From Ilex aquifolium (taxonomy: Eukaryota; Streptophyta; Magnoliopsida; Aquifoliales; Aquifoliaceae): a stretch of 64,000 bases of DNA. Numbering within the stretch: position 1 is the stretch's first letter; every line of letters begins with the position of its first letter. The stretch lies in contig OX637391.1 in assembly GCA_951799425.1 (NCBI GenBank), forward strand, positions 26,593,701-26,657,700. Direction: 5' to 3'. Below the pieces are notes generated by a model. That model ran no database searches. It was not told where the DNA came from and worked only from the letters and a program-made list of their open reading frames with translations. This document shows positions 22,877 to 33,056 of this stretch, piece by piece. The translations under genes and the position numbers were made by a program.

Positions 22877-24084
22877 CAGTAGGTGTATTTTAACATTCTA
22901 AGCATGTTTCTCTTCTATGGCATACAAATTATGCTCCTAAACATGACCTACGCCTAAATGATGCATATGCAGTGCCCTACCAGCAAATGATGCATGAATA
23001 GTGTCCTACCGGCAAAATTGAAAAATTTATCCTCACTTTTCAGATCTCTAAAACACATGCATGATCTCTGAAATAAAAAAGGACTTTCTTAGGGTTGTAA
23101 TGTGGCCATTGGTTTAGGGTTTAAGAAACGACGTCAATGGGGTTCAAAAGCTACCCTTTATATTGTGGCACACCTCTTCCTAACTTTCTATAACTTTGCT
23201 TTTTATTTTTTTCATTTTTCACTTTCTTGGCTCTTTTCTTTCTTTCTTTGTCCTTTTATTTTCTTCCACAGATTTTTCTTTTCTTTGCTTTCCTTTTCTT
23301 TGCTCTTTTCTATATCATACTGATTTAGAAGATGGTGCAAGAAAATTAGATAGCAAAGGTAGGTTATATATTTTCATGTGGCTCGGGTATTTTTCGGGTT
23401 TCATGAAAAGAATTTATACTCTTTAGGCTCAATCATGGCTAACTAAGGATATAATTTTGTAAAAGAAATCGTCAAGGCTCAAAATTAATCAAAAATGGCC
23501 TAAGATCATTTTCCAGAAATCATACACCTGCATAATTCTTAAGTAAAAGATTTTAAGTATAATGCTAATAATACAATCTAACAAGTGCTAATCAAAACGA
23601 AATTAATGAGATTAATCAAAAAAAATTTACTGTTGAATCGAAGATTCTTATTTGAGTAGATGTAGAATATCTCTCCAAGAAAGATTGACTCAAATTCTGC
23701 AATTGGTTTTACATCTCCACTATATATGCAAATATTATAATATTTCACAAGGTTTCTAAAATAAAGAAATCTATTTGTGCTCAATAGAATAAGTTTAAAC
23801 AAAAATATTAAGATAATATACAACTAAAATATGAAAATCCCGCATGATCAGATTAAGACTATTCTTGCAAAGCATGGGAATAATAACCTAATTCAACTGT
23901 GAATTATATGAAATAATCATCCTAACTTAAAAACATAAGTTCGACATTAACTAACAAAAACAAACTTATTAACAAAACAAGTTCAAAACCAAAAACAAGT
24001 TCAAAATATAAAGTAAATTCAGGTGCATAAATAAAAGATGAGTGAAAGATAGCAAAGCTCTTGTAGAATCTCCAGTGTCTTTGA
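22877..24084. other. AT-rich stretch between elements; no gene
   Basis: No supported coding region. It includes CCTACCAGC/CCTACCGGC near-palindromes (22,968-22,995), a T/C-rich low-complexity run at 23,190-23,320 that produces spurious frames, and AT-rich sequence leading to the minus-strand transposon-domain remnant. It is probably the 3' part of that element. Confidence 0.35.
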
Positions 24085-25219
24085 TCAAGATGTAGATGGG
24101 CCTCCACCAAAACGCTCTCTCAGTAGCCTCAATATTTCTGCTTGGTTTTGCTCATAATCAGTCATGCGTTGATTGATCTGGGTGATGTTGGTACCGAGCT
24201 GGGTAATAGTGGTCTCCAACCCAAGTAAAATATGTCGATCAGTGTTGTCATCCACTGGTATGTATGACTGATCTTCTTGTGGTGAAGGCTTCTCTGGTGG
24301 AAAAAATTCTTCAGGTGCTTCGAATGGCTCTTCTTGTGGTGCTGGTGGTACTTCAGGTTGATCTTCAGGCTGTACTCCATGGCTTTTCTTTAAAGAAGTC
24401 ATGTCTAATGGTGCAAAATGCTCCATCGTTTTCCACGAGGGATCTGTAATCACTCCCTTGTCCCTGCATAACCGAGAAACTAACATAGCATATGGGAGTG
24501 AGGGTTTCTTTCTTTACACAGTAATCAACATTTAATCCAAAATGAGGTTCGAAAGATCAATCGTGTGTCTCATCCCAAAGGCATATAGGAAGTAGGTCTG
24601 CTCAGTATAAATTTGGTTTTTCTAGGCTCGGGGTAACAAACTATTCACTGTAATCAAATTCAAAATTCGGTATTTGTCCGTCAAGCCCCCTTGCTTTATG
24701 TATTTATGTGGCCTTCCCCATACATAATCTGGATTGCCCGTCAATTTTATCCCTACGTTAGTTAAATCAGGCAATTGAGTGTAAGGATATTATGGGTTGG
24801 GTGGTCTTTGCATGGGATGAAAAATATCGGCTATAGTAGCCGGTGTAACCTGAAAAACTCTACCCATAACAAACACACGAAGTTGTCTTTCCCTAGTTAT
24901 TTCTACATTACTATAAACTCACGGACCAAACAGTCCTATGCAAGAGCAACAAATCTAACATAATTTAGCCATCCACGTGCAGCAAAAATTTGTCTAACTC
25001 CTACATTTTCAAAATCTTCATAAATTATTGGCCTTTCAGGAATGATAGTTTTACTCATGAAATAAGCATCGTACCAGGCTTGTTGTTCAACATTCTCAAA
25101 TATCTCAGCATTGTAGACATTTTTCCTGGCTGGGGTTGTTGCAGAGGTGCTTCAGGTTGCAGAGGTTGATCCCTTCTTGCTCGACTCAAAGAAACTCTCG
25201 TTCTTTTCCTTGGATTCAT
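24085..25219 (-). pseudogene. Degraded plant-transposon-domain (Transposase_32-like) gene
   Basis: From the ATG at 25,217-25,219 the minus strand encodes a basic start (MNPRKRTRVSLSR), a Pro/Gln-rich stretch, and patches such as VRQIFAARGWLNYV-like and LPYAMLVSRLCRDKG-like segments. These are characteristic of the putative plant transposon protein domain. The C-terminal 133 residues (24,085-24,486) remain open and are Pro/Glu-rich, ending in a helical Gln-rich tail. It is broken in several places. It is related in layout to the plus-strand remnant at 4265-8315. The function of this family is not established. Confidence 0.5.
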
Positions 25220-25429
25220 TTTTTGACTAATTTCTCTCCAAATACTTGCTTTCAACTGATTTCAATCAGTAGAAACCTTGAAAATGATATGGGTAAGTGA
25301 ATGATCAGAGAAAATTTGAAGAAAAATGGTTAAATGTAGTAGATTTGAGAAGAAATCCTTGAGGAACAGCGACTATTTTCGTATTCTGGCTTGCGAGGGA
25401 ACTCGAACTGATCGATTATGGAGGCTGGT

Positions 25430-25510
25430 GGGTATTTATATATGCACTACCGTCCGGACGCCAGTACCACCATCCGGACGCCAGTACCACCATCTGGACG
25501 GTGCTGGAAC
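25430..25510 (-). promoter_or_regulatory. TATA box and CGTCCGGACG palindrome array upstream of the transposon-domain remnant
   Basis: On the minus strand GCATATATAAATAC (25,432-25,445) is a good TATA box about 210 bp upstream of the ATG at 25,219. Immediately upstream lie CGTCCGGACG (25,451-25,460) and two variants (25,471-25,480 and 25,491-25,500) in an exact 20-bp tandem spacing. The arrangement looks like a mobile-element promoter. Confidence 0.5.
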
Positions 25511-25516
25511 ACTCCA

Positions 25517-25782
25517 TGTAAAACCCGGGTAAATTTGAACTTTTTATGAGAAAAGGGCAAAACGGTAAAATGTCACTATAGTGCGGGTTGAGAACCCGTA
25601 TTTTTCTAGAGATCAGATGAAGAAACGGACCTCACTGTTGAATTTATCTCGCGAATTCTAGTTACCCAGATAATTTTCGTCGAATTTTGAGATAGTCTGA
25701 TTTTACACGTTTTACGAGGCGACCAAGTGTCGGGTGACCTCAAAAACGACCGCAAAAATAAAATTTATAAAAACTCACGCGC
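25517..25782 (+). mobile_element. Tekay-type LTR, first ~266 bp
   Basis: It begins TGTAAAACCCGGGTAAATTTG and contains GGGCAAAACGGTAAAATG, CGGACCTCA and GTCGAATTTTGAG. This is the reverse complement of the LTR end at 54,290-54,557 and equivalent to 58,962-59,154. At 25,783 it changes directly to a gag fragment in the opposite orientation, so this is a composite junction rather than an intact element end. Confidence 0.7.
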
Positions 25783-26336
25783 TAATCGTCGGTGAAACGG
25801 GCTAATTCAGTGAACTTAGCCACGTATTCCATCACCGTCATCGTTCCCTGTCTCAAGTCTAAGAACTCACGGGCCTTTGCATGTCGAGCAGCCGCCGGGA
25901 AGTACTTACCCATGAAGAGTTCCTTGAACTCTGCTCATGTCATTATCCCCAAGTTCCTTGAGGTCTTTACCCAATCCCACCACACTTGGGATTCTCCCTC
26001 TAGCTAAAAAGTAGCTAGGGTTATCTTCGTAGCATCGGAGATGATCTCCATTGCCCCTAAGACCTTGTCTACTTGTCGGAACCAATGATCAGCTACCATC
26101 GAGTCCGCCCCTCCCATAAAGATCGGAGGCTGATGTGCCTTGAACTTCTGGAGATGACTTGAGCCTCCTTGGCCCCCACTTGCACTAGCCTGTGCAATGG
26201 TAGCTGCTGTAGCACTAGCCTGTGCAATAGTAGCAGCCGCAGTACCAATAGCCTCCAGGAAGGCTTGTTGGTCAAAGGCCGGTGGTGGTTGGTTGTTATT
26301 CCGTCCACCCCGACGTCCCCTTCCTCTAGTTGCCAT
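25783..26336 (-). mobile_element. Tekay-type gag fragment (N-terminal part)
   Basis: The minus strand starts MATRGRGRRGGRNNN at 26,336. It runs through FDQQAFLEAIGTAAATIAQ, FKAHQPPIFMGGADSM, a WFRQVDKVLGAMEI segment and the WWDW-type region, closely matching the gag at 50,759-51,895. Gag builds the virus-like particle. Only the first part remains; it is a broken fossil. The leader (26,337-26,686) and primer binding site (TGGTATCAGAGC, minus strand, 26,687-26,698) connect it to the LTR at 26,702. Confidence 0.75.
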
Positions 26337-28261
26337 CTACACACACATCAGATAGTAATAGACTAACAATTTAGTACCCCAAAGTTAGGGATCAAACACA
26401 AACGTTGAGAATTCTCTCATTGTCCCCCTAGTAGAACATGTGTCACATACTAGTAGACGTTTAACCCTTGAACTATTTCGTTCATTCTTTTTTTTCAAAC
26501 TCCCAAGGTTATGTTTTCTAAACACTAGGGTTAGAATACCTTTCACCATGCACATTCATCATGCATATAATTCACATAACACGTAGCACATAACATGTAG
26601 TAGGTAGAGCATATAACAAGAAATGCACAATGCATGCAATGATCTAGACCCATACCCATCAAGCCCTAGGTTTATCGTAGACCTAAGCTCTGATACCAAG
26701 CTGTGACATCCCAAAATCCGGGGGTCCGTTGATCACCCATCAACCCGCGGAATGCCTATGGATATCGTGTAACTCGATATCACACCGTTGCGTCCCATTT
26801 ACCGGGATCCATAATTTAACAAAATCGGGCAGAGTCTCCTTTGTACGGGGAGCTCTACCCAAAACCCAACCTGTACAATATACATTAACATGACCCATCT
26901 GAGGCCCAATATAACACAATGACCGCACCGGGTCCATTTATAAGCAAGACATTGACCACACCGGGTCCATTTATCCCTAATCATATAATAACATGCAATG
27001 TTACATTAACATAGTCCATAAGAGTTCGATTACAACTCTTTTACACATTACATGCCCAAAACTAAATTACAAGTCCAAAAATATAATTTTTCAAGTTTGT
27101 TTTACAAAAACAATACATTAAAAGCCACAAGTCGGCTTTTCTTCATCCTTGCGGCCCCGAATGAGAGCCGTCCACCGGCGTATATCCCGCACCTGAAATG
27201 TTTTCCCGTGTAGGGTGAGCCACGCCCAGTAGAGTAATTCCTACAGAGGCTACTCCCCACCTAAGTGCACATGCAATGTTCACATTCAACATTTCATATT
27301 CACCTCAACATTCCAAGTAAGAATATGCAACTCTATATTGGAATTTACCATGTCATGCTATGAAATGAGATGGAACTCACTCATGCAACTTTAACCCGAG
27401 TCCTCACCGACTCCCACAACACAATGCAATGCCAATGTGTAATGAATCCGTCAATTGAAATAAAAGTTGTTTTATTATAAAACAAAATCATTGATGAGTG
27501 TTACTCATTGAATGAGTACTTTACAAATCAAAATCTTGTGTCTTGTTGGGCAACGGATTTTGGTATCTCAACCACCGGTTCCGTAAACACCATCACTTTT
27601 CTGAAATTTCACCATCGGGAAGTGCCTGAACCATGTGACCGGGTTTTGCACCCGATGGAGAGTCTAGCCCTACTTGCTATACCCGACACAAGTTTTTCCA
27701 TGCATGCAACCGTGCGAATCAGTCGGATATTCAATCCAACTTTCCCGAGCCCACCCTTCAACCACCAAGAATGATGTTTGAATGAACCATGCCCAAACAC
27801 ACACACACACCCACACTCATGCCTAAGCCCATGAAATGGATGCCTCCGTGCAAATGCAATGTAATGTGTCATTGCATGTCAATGTCATCTCTCATATGTA
27901 AGGAATGTCATAGGGACTTATTTAACACATAACAATCCAATTCCATGGCAAATCATATCCTAAGCATATAATTTCCACAATTTATCACATAACTCAATTC
28001 CATGGCAAATTATATCACATGCATACAATTTCCATGATCATCATAATGCTAATATATCATAAAACATATATTAATATACTCATTTCCAATTGTAAATCAC
28101 ACACTAAGCATATGATTTCAATTTCCCCAAAATAGCAACTTTGGTCATTCAAGGCATTCTATCAAACACCTTCAAAGCAACCCATCATGTTATCACACAA
28201 AATTGTCCACATAACATCAAGTGCCAAGAAAATACACAAGTACTCCCACAACACAATCCAT

Positions 28262-28312
28262 AAGCAAGTTACTAAGCATGTTACTACGCATGTTACTAAG
28301 CATGTTACTACA
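28262..28312. repeat. Short tandem repeat, GCATGTTACTAA-type
   Basis: Four head-to-tail copies of a ~15-bp unit (AAGCATGTTACTACGC and variants) lie inside the Tekay-type LTR. It is absent from the copy at 52,239-54,557, so it expanded in this copy or subfamily. Confidence 0.7.
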
Positions 28313-28367
28313 TAATCAAGCAATAACACACTTAATTCTCAAGGCATAAAGTAAACACTTAGTATGC

Positions 28368-28650
28368 CCACAAAACAGCCCCAAATCAGGCCATTTAGCA
28401 GCCCCAAATCAAGCCACAAAACAGTCCCCAACCCGGCCACATAGCAACCCCATATCAAGCCACAAAACAGTTCGTATTTCAGCCACAAAACTGCCCCAAA
28501 ATAGGCCCTAAAACAGACCCAAAAATAGTCCGTATACAGCCCCAAAAATAGTCCCTAATTAGTGCACAAAACAGCCCCTAATTAGTGCACAAAACAGTCC
28601 ATAACAGTCCATAATTTCAGCCCCTAAACCGGTCCTAAAACAGCCCAAAG
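28368..28650. repeat. Degenerate minisatellite, CCACAAAACAGCCCC-type
   Basis: More than a dozen imperfect units of a C/A-rich 15-25 bp motif (CACAAAACAGCCCC, CCAAAATAGTCC and similar) run in tandem inside the Tekay-type LTR. They create a Trp/Leu/Gly-rich frame on the minus strand that is not a gene. Confidence 0.7.
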
Positions 28651-30760
28651 AAGAGGAAGAAAACCAAAGTAGGAAGAACCCTACCTCTTGTAGCGTGTAG
28701 GAAGTAGTAGAACTTCCAAGAACACCAACCAAAGCCCAAGAACCTTTGATTTCTCCAAAGTCCCCTCTTGGATCTTCGGTGAAATTCACTTTTCTTAGTA
28801 CGTACGCGTAACCCTCGTCGAGGAGATGAACTTTGACTCTTGGCTCGACGAATTCCGACCGACGGAACTCCGGGAATCTTGGATTGAAGCTTGAAGAACT
28901 TACTTGTTTTCTCTTTTTTCACTCTCTTCTCTCTATGGCCGGCCAAGGGGTTGAATAATGAAGATATTTTGCTAAAAAATCTGATTTAAGTCACTATTTA
29001 TATTTTTAAATGTGCGGTCCACATCGCACCGCTCGTTTACTACTTTCGGGTCCGTTTTTCGTCCTGAAACGATTTATTTCGTACCAGTTTAAGTTCAAAT
29101 TAATTTTATTTGAACTTTTATTCAATTATACATAAATTTTATAAAATTTATATTTGGGGACCTTTGTGAGGTCATTCGCCACCCAGCCGCCTCGAACGAC
29201 GTGCAAAAATCTGACTATCTCGAAGTTCGACGAAATTTGGCAGGGTGACTCGATTTCGCGATACGAATCCAAAGACGAACTCCGTTTCCTCATCCGAGGT
29301 CTAGAGCATGAGTATCTCAAATACGCATTAGGATGACAAATGACCATTTTGCCCTTATTCACAAAAATTCAAATTTACCCGGGTTTCACATCTACATTTT
29401 GTTTTACGCTTCAAGAGGTAGGGTTCCCTCCTACTTAGGCTTATTTCCAACCTAGGGTGTTTTTATGAGGTGGGTAGGTTGTTAGAAACATTAACAATTG
29501 CCTATTGTGGTTGAATGTAGAAATGGGTATAGAAATGGTCTAAAATCAATCTCTAGTTTGAATTGATATGTGGAAGTTACTTGTGTAATTTCTTGGAATT
29601 GGATATTATGTGGGCATGCTATGTGTTTATATTTGTGCCTTTGTGAAGGAAGTGTGTTATTGGCATAGTTTATGTAATAACATGCTTGTGATTGGTTGTT
29701 GGGTATAAAATATTGATATATGTTTATTGATATGTTGGCATGGTGATGAATTTTGGTGATTATATGCATATGATATAATTGGCCATGATATATGTTGAAA
29801 TGCGTGGTTAATTGGTCCATATGACATTCATAGCACATTGGACATGTTTGTTGTATCGTAATTGTGCATTACATTGCATATGCACGGAGACATCGCAATT
29901 GTGGGTGTGTGTGCATGGTTGACATCAAACACCACACTTGGTGAGTGATGGATGGGCTCGGAAAAAGTTGGATCGAAGATCCGGGTGAGTCGCATGGTTT
30001 GCATTGAAAAATTGGGTCGGGGTTATTAAGCAATGCTAAACTATCCCTCGGGTGCAAGACCCGGTTACTTCGGATACGCACTCCGTTGGTTTGGTCCATA
30101 AAGTGTGTCGGTGTACGCGGAACCATTGGTGGAAGTCCATGAATTCCGTGTCGGTTGGGTAACCGTTGGTGTAAGTCCATGAATATCCACCTCAAGAAAG
30201 ACCCTGAATTTTGAAAAAGTCATTGGATGTGTAACACCTTTGGCGAGGCTTGGAATGCCCGGTTTTATACACATTGGCATTGCATGTGTTGTGGGAGCTA
30301 GTAAGGGGCTCGAGTTGAGTTGCATGAGTGAGTCTCATCTCATTTCATGGAATAGCATTAGAATTCTAACATTGAATTGCATGTTCTTGTTTGGGATGGT
30401 TGTTGCATGTGAACATTTCATATGCACTTAGGTTGGGGAGTAATCTCTGTAGGAGATACTCTATTGAGCGTGACTCACCCTATATGGAAAAAATATTTCA
30501 TGTGCGGGTTATACATCGGTGGATGGCTCGCACTCGCGGCCTTAAGGATAAAGAAAAGCCGAAATGTGGCTTTAACTTAGAGTTTTTGTAAAACTTTGTG
30601 AAATTTGATTTTGGGGCATGTAAATATTTGAAATGATTGTAATAGACCTTATGGACCATGTTTTATATGAAAAACTTCATTATACATGTGTTGGGTGGTT
30701 TTGAATGAGTTTGGAATGGATTGGAATTGAAGAAGGATGGAGCCGTAGGAAAACAGAGAA

Positions 30761-30834
30761 AACCTTCTGGAAGGTTTGGCAGAACCTTTCGGAAGAAATT
30801 TTACAGAAGGCAAAACCTTCCGGAAGAACTTTTC
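30761..30834. repeat. Cluster of AACCTTCCGGAAGGTT palindromes (continues at 31,764-31,802)
   Basis: AACCTTCTGGAAGGTT (30,761-30,776) and variants near 30,783 and 30,814 lie in the Tekay-type LTR. AACCTTCTAGAAGGTT (31,764-31,779) and AACTTTCTGGAAGGTTT (31,787-31,803) follow on the far side of the inserted CRM LTR. The original cluster was therefore interrupted. Confidence 0.8.
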
Positions 30835-31748
30835 TGATGAGAACCAAGATGGACCTACTCTTAAAGATCATTTGCAAGTCCAATGGGCCAATTACAAGAT
30901 CAAGAGCCAAGAAGATCAAGGAAGCAAGGCAAGGATTGTTGCAATCCACCTGGGATGAAGTTAGTAAGAGGCCAACACTCAAGATGGGCTTGAAAGAAGG
31001 AGAACCAATTTTGATCCACTTGATCCAAGCTATGGAAGACATGAAGTCATGACTTAGAGATAGGGCCTTTTGTTGTTAAGGCTTTCAATTTGTTTAAAGA
31101 CATTTTATTATTAGTTTAGAATAAGTGGGTTTGAGGATGCTTAGCCCACATATGTCTTATTATTTTATTTGGACTAGGGTTTAGAATAAGTACTGTAGCA
31201 CGGTACTATTCATGCTACAGTACCATGACACTATTCACTCAAGGGGAATTTTGAGAGAAAGGGTCACAAATTTTAGTCTTTAGTTATTCCTATTTAGATT
31301 AGGATTTGTTTTCTTAGTATATTAGGATTTGTTTTCTTAATAGATTAGGATTTTTTTCCTTAGTAGATTAGGAGATTTATTTCCCTAGTAGATTAGGAAT
31401 TGTTTCCTTGTAATGGCCAGCTTATAAATAGGCATTTAATCAATGAAATATGGGAGACAATTTATAATGAATTTTGATTGTGAGTTGAGTTGAGTTTACT
31501 TCTCTTGTTCTTGATTGAACTTATGAACTTATCAAAGGTAAATCACAACATTTGTGGCGTTCCTCCTTGTAATTTGGGTTCTTGAGACGAGTTCTTCAAT
31601 GGGTCTAGATTTTAATATAATCTAGGTTCTTGAAACGAGTTCTCAACGGGTTCAGATTCTCCATCCATAGACCTGAGTTTGGCTTTCTTGGGTTGTTTTT
31701 CCAATATTGTTGTTGGGTCTCAAAGCAAGTCTATTGGGGTTCACATCA
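30835..31748 (+). mobile_element. Solo LTR, CRM-type chromovirus, TSD TTTTC
   Basis: A 914-bp block runs from TGATGAGAACCAAGATGG to GGGGTTCACATCA. It is flanked by a perfect 5-bp duplication, TTTTC at 30,830-30,834 and 31,749-31,753. TGATG..CATCA termini are typical of CRM-type LTRs. The first ~210 bp match the DNA that encodes the polyprotein tail in the related LTR at 60,511-61,259 ([14 protein letters not shown] type), consistent with the CRM habit of coding its C-terminus inside the LTR. A tandem repeat and TATA box follow at 31,295-31,430. It sits inside the palindrome cluster of a Tekay-type LTR. Confidence 0.85.
31295..31430 (+). promoter_or_regulatory. Tandem AGATTAGGATTTGTTTCCTT repeats and TATA box of the CRM LTR
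   Basis: About five imperfect ~23-bp units (TAGATTAGGATTTGTTTTCT and variants) run from 31,295 to 31,410 and end 12 bp before TTATAAATA (31,422-31,430). Direct repeats just upstream of a TATA box are the usual form of LTR enhancers. The same array occurs in the other CRM LTRs, for example 39,425-39,505 and 61,765-61,820 on the minus strand. Confidence 0.6.
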
Positions 31749-32103
31749 TTTTCCAGTGGGCAAAACCTTCTAGAAGGTTGACAAAAACTTTCTGGAAGGT
31801 TTTCCAAAAATCTGAAATTTTGAGAATGTTTTCCTATGCTTCTAGGCTTGGAGTCCTTTTATACAAATGATGTAAATAGACAATAATGGAGTATAAATTG
31901 ATGTATATTGGACCTCGGATGGGTTATGTGGTTTAAATATACACAGGTTCGGCGTTTGGGAGTTCCCGGTACAAGGGAGACCCTGTCCAAACCTTTTTAT
32001 TTTTGTGTCGTGGTGTCGGGTTATGTGGCATTTACGGGTATTTCCGCGGGTGGATGGATGATCAACGGGTTGAAAAATGACCCCCAGTTTTAAGGGCGTC
32101 ACA

Positions 32104-33056
32104 CTAGAATTTGCATTGCACTACAGGCTGCTGACTGCTGACGTTCTGCCTTCTTCAGTGTAAAATCCTGCAGTTACAAGATTAATTATAACTTTAAACA
32201 TTCTACATAACTTGTTACCCACTCTTTTTTTCCAAAAAAATGGTTTTATTAATTATTTATTTGTTATTTATTATTTACTCATTTTCCTAATTAATCTATA
32301 GCTATTTACATTTTATGTACCATTTCCAAAATTATTCATCACTTGATCACACCTAATCAGAATCAGAATCAGAATCATCTAGATCAACAACACCAGTGAC
32401 ACGGTTAATTTCACTTCTCATGTATCTTGACAACATAGGAGTAGAATAGGATGATGTCTCATGATATTCCTTACTCTACCTATACCTAATCCACTCAAGA
32501 CGATCTAACGCTCGTCCTGAAATTGGTTTTGCACACTGATTATATTCTCTCAAATGCATTAAACAACCACATCTTACACAACCACCGAGACGATTCGCTC
32601 ATCGGCGTTTAGCAAATGAACTTTTTCCGCACAAGGGTTTTGCTTGACTTTCAAAGATTTCTAAATTTCTAACAAATCTAGCTTTTTCCATGATCAACGA
32701 ATGTATATCTTTTGGAAAATGGCGCAGTAGAATTAAACTTAACCAAAACAGTTACTCGTCCATTGTACAATTATTTTTCGAAAAATTTTAAAAACGACTC
32801 AAAATTGACTCACTATCCGGTTCTTTAACGTCTGCCAGTCACAAAGACGAACAATTTTATAAAAACACAAAAACACAATAAAGAAAACAAATTACACAAA
32901 TTTTAAATAATTCCCTTTCCCCCAACTTAAATTAAACATTGTCCGCAATGATTAAAACAATAAAAATATAGAAATGCTAACAAAGTGTGGAAGGTAATAT
33001 AACTGATAGTTTAAAACCTAATCTGTAAAACAAACAACAAACAATTAGTACTACAA
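32104..33056 (-). mobile_element. Athila-type element, region after integrase (non-coding)
   Basis: No coding region is visible. The stretch follows the integrase end of the Athila-type element on the minus strand. It includes CCCCCAACTTAAATTAAACATTG (about 32,921-32,943), seen near this place in Athila relatives, and a TCAGAA triplication near 32,360. In Athila elements this interval can hold an envelope-like gene; none is recognisable. No 3' LTR was found before the Tekay-type LTR that ends at 32,103. Confidence 0.45.

Larger units (their letters stand above)
26702..29390 (-). mobile_element. Tekay-type 5' LTR
   Basis: A 2689-bp LTR runs from TGTGACATCCCAAAATCCGG (26,702) to ACCCGGGTTTCACA (29,390), next to a primer binding site. 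It matches the LTR at 52,239-54,557 along most of its length: the start, the CGTAGAG/TACTCCCC block near 27,250, the CCCTACCTCTTGTAGCG block near 28,680, and the end. A TATA-like CTATTTATATTT lies near 28,994-29,005. It contains lineage-specific tandem repeats at 28,262-28,312 and 28,368-28,650. It abuts an inverted LTR piece at 29,391. Confidence 0.75.
29391..32103 (+). mobile_element. Tekay-type LTR piece, inverted relative to its neighbour
   Basis: Plus-strand sequence from CAAGAGGTAGGGTTCC (about 29,412) to AGTTTTAAGGGCGTCACA (32,103) corresponds to the reverse complement of the LTR at 52,239-53,880. It includes ATTGAGCGTGACTCACCC (about 30,463), CACCTCAAGAAAGACC (30,188) and GGATGATCAACGGG (32,054). 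Its outer first part is not present at 29,391, where it meets the minus-strand LTR. It is split by the solo CRM LTR at 30,835-31,748. Confidence 0.75.

Noticed and set aside
23102-23426. Phe-rich frames resembling a membrane protein
   Set aside because: They come from a T/C-rich low-complexity run; no start context, domain or relative was seen.
28339-28545. Trp/Leu-rich frame suggestive of membrane helices
   Set aside because: It is produced by the CACAAAACAGCCCC minisatellite in an LTR.
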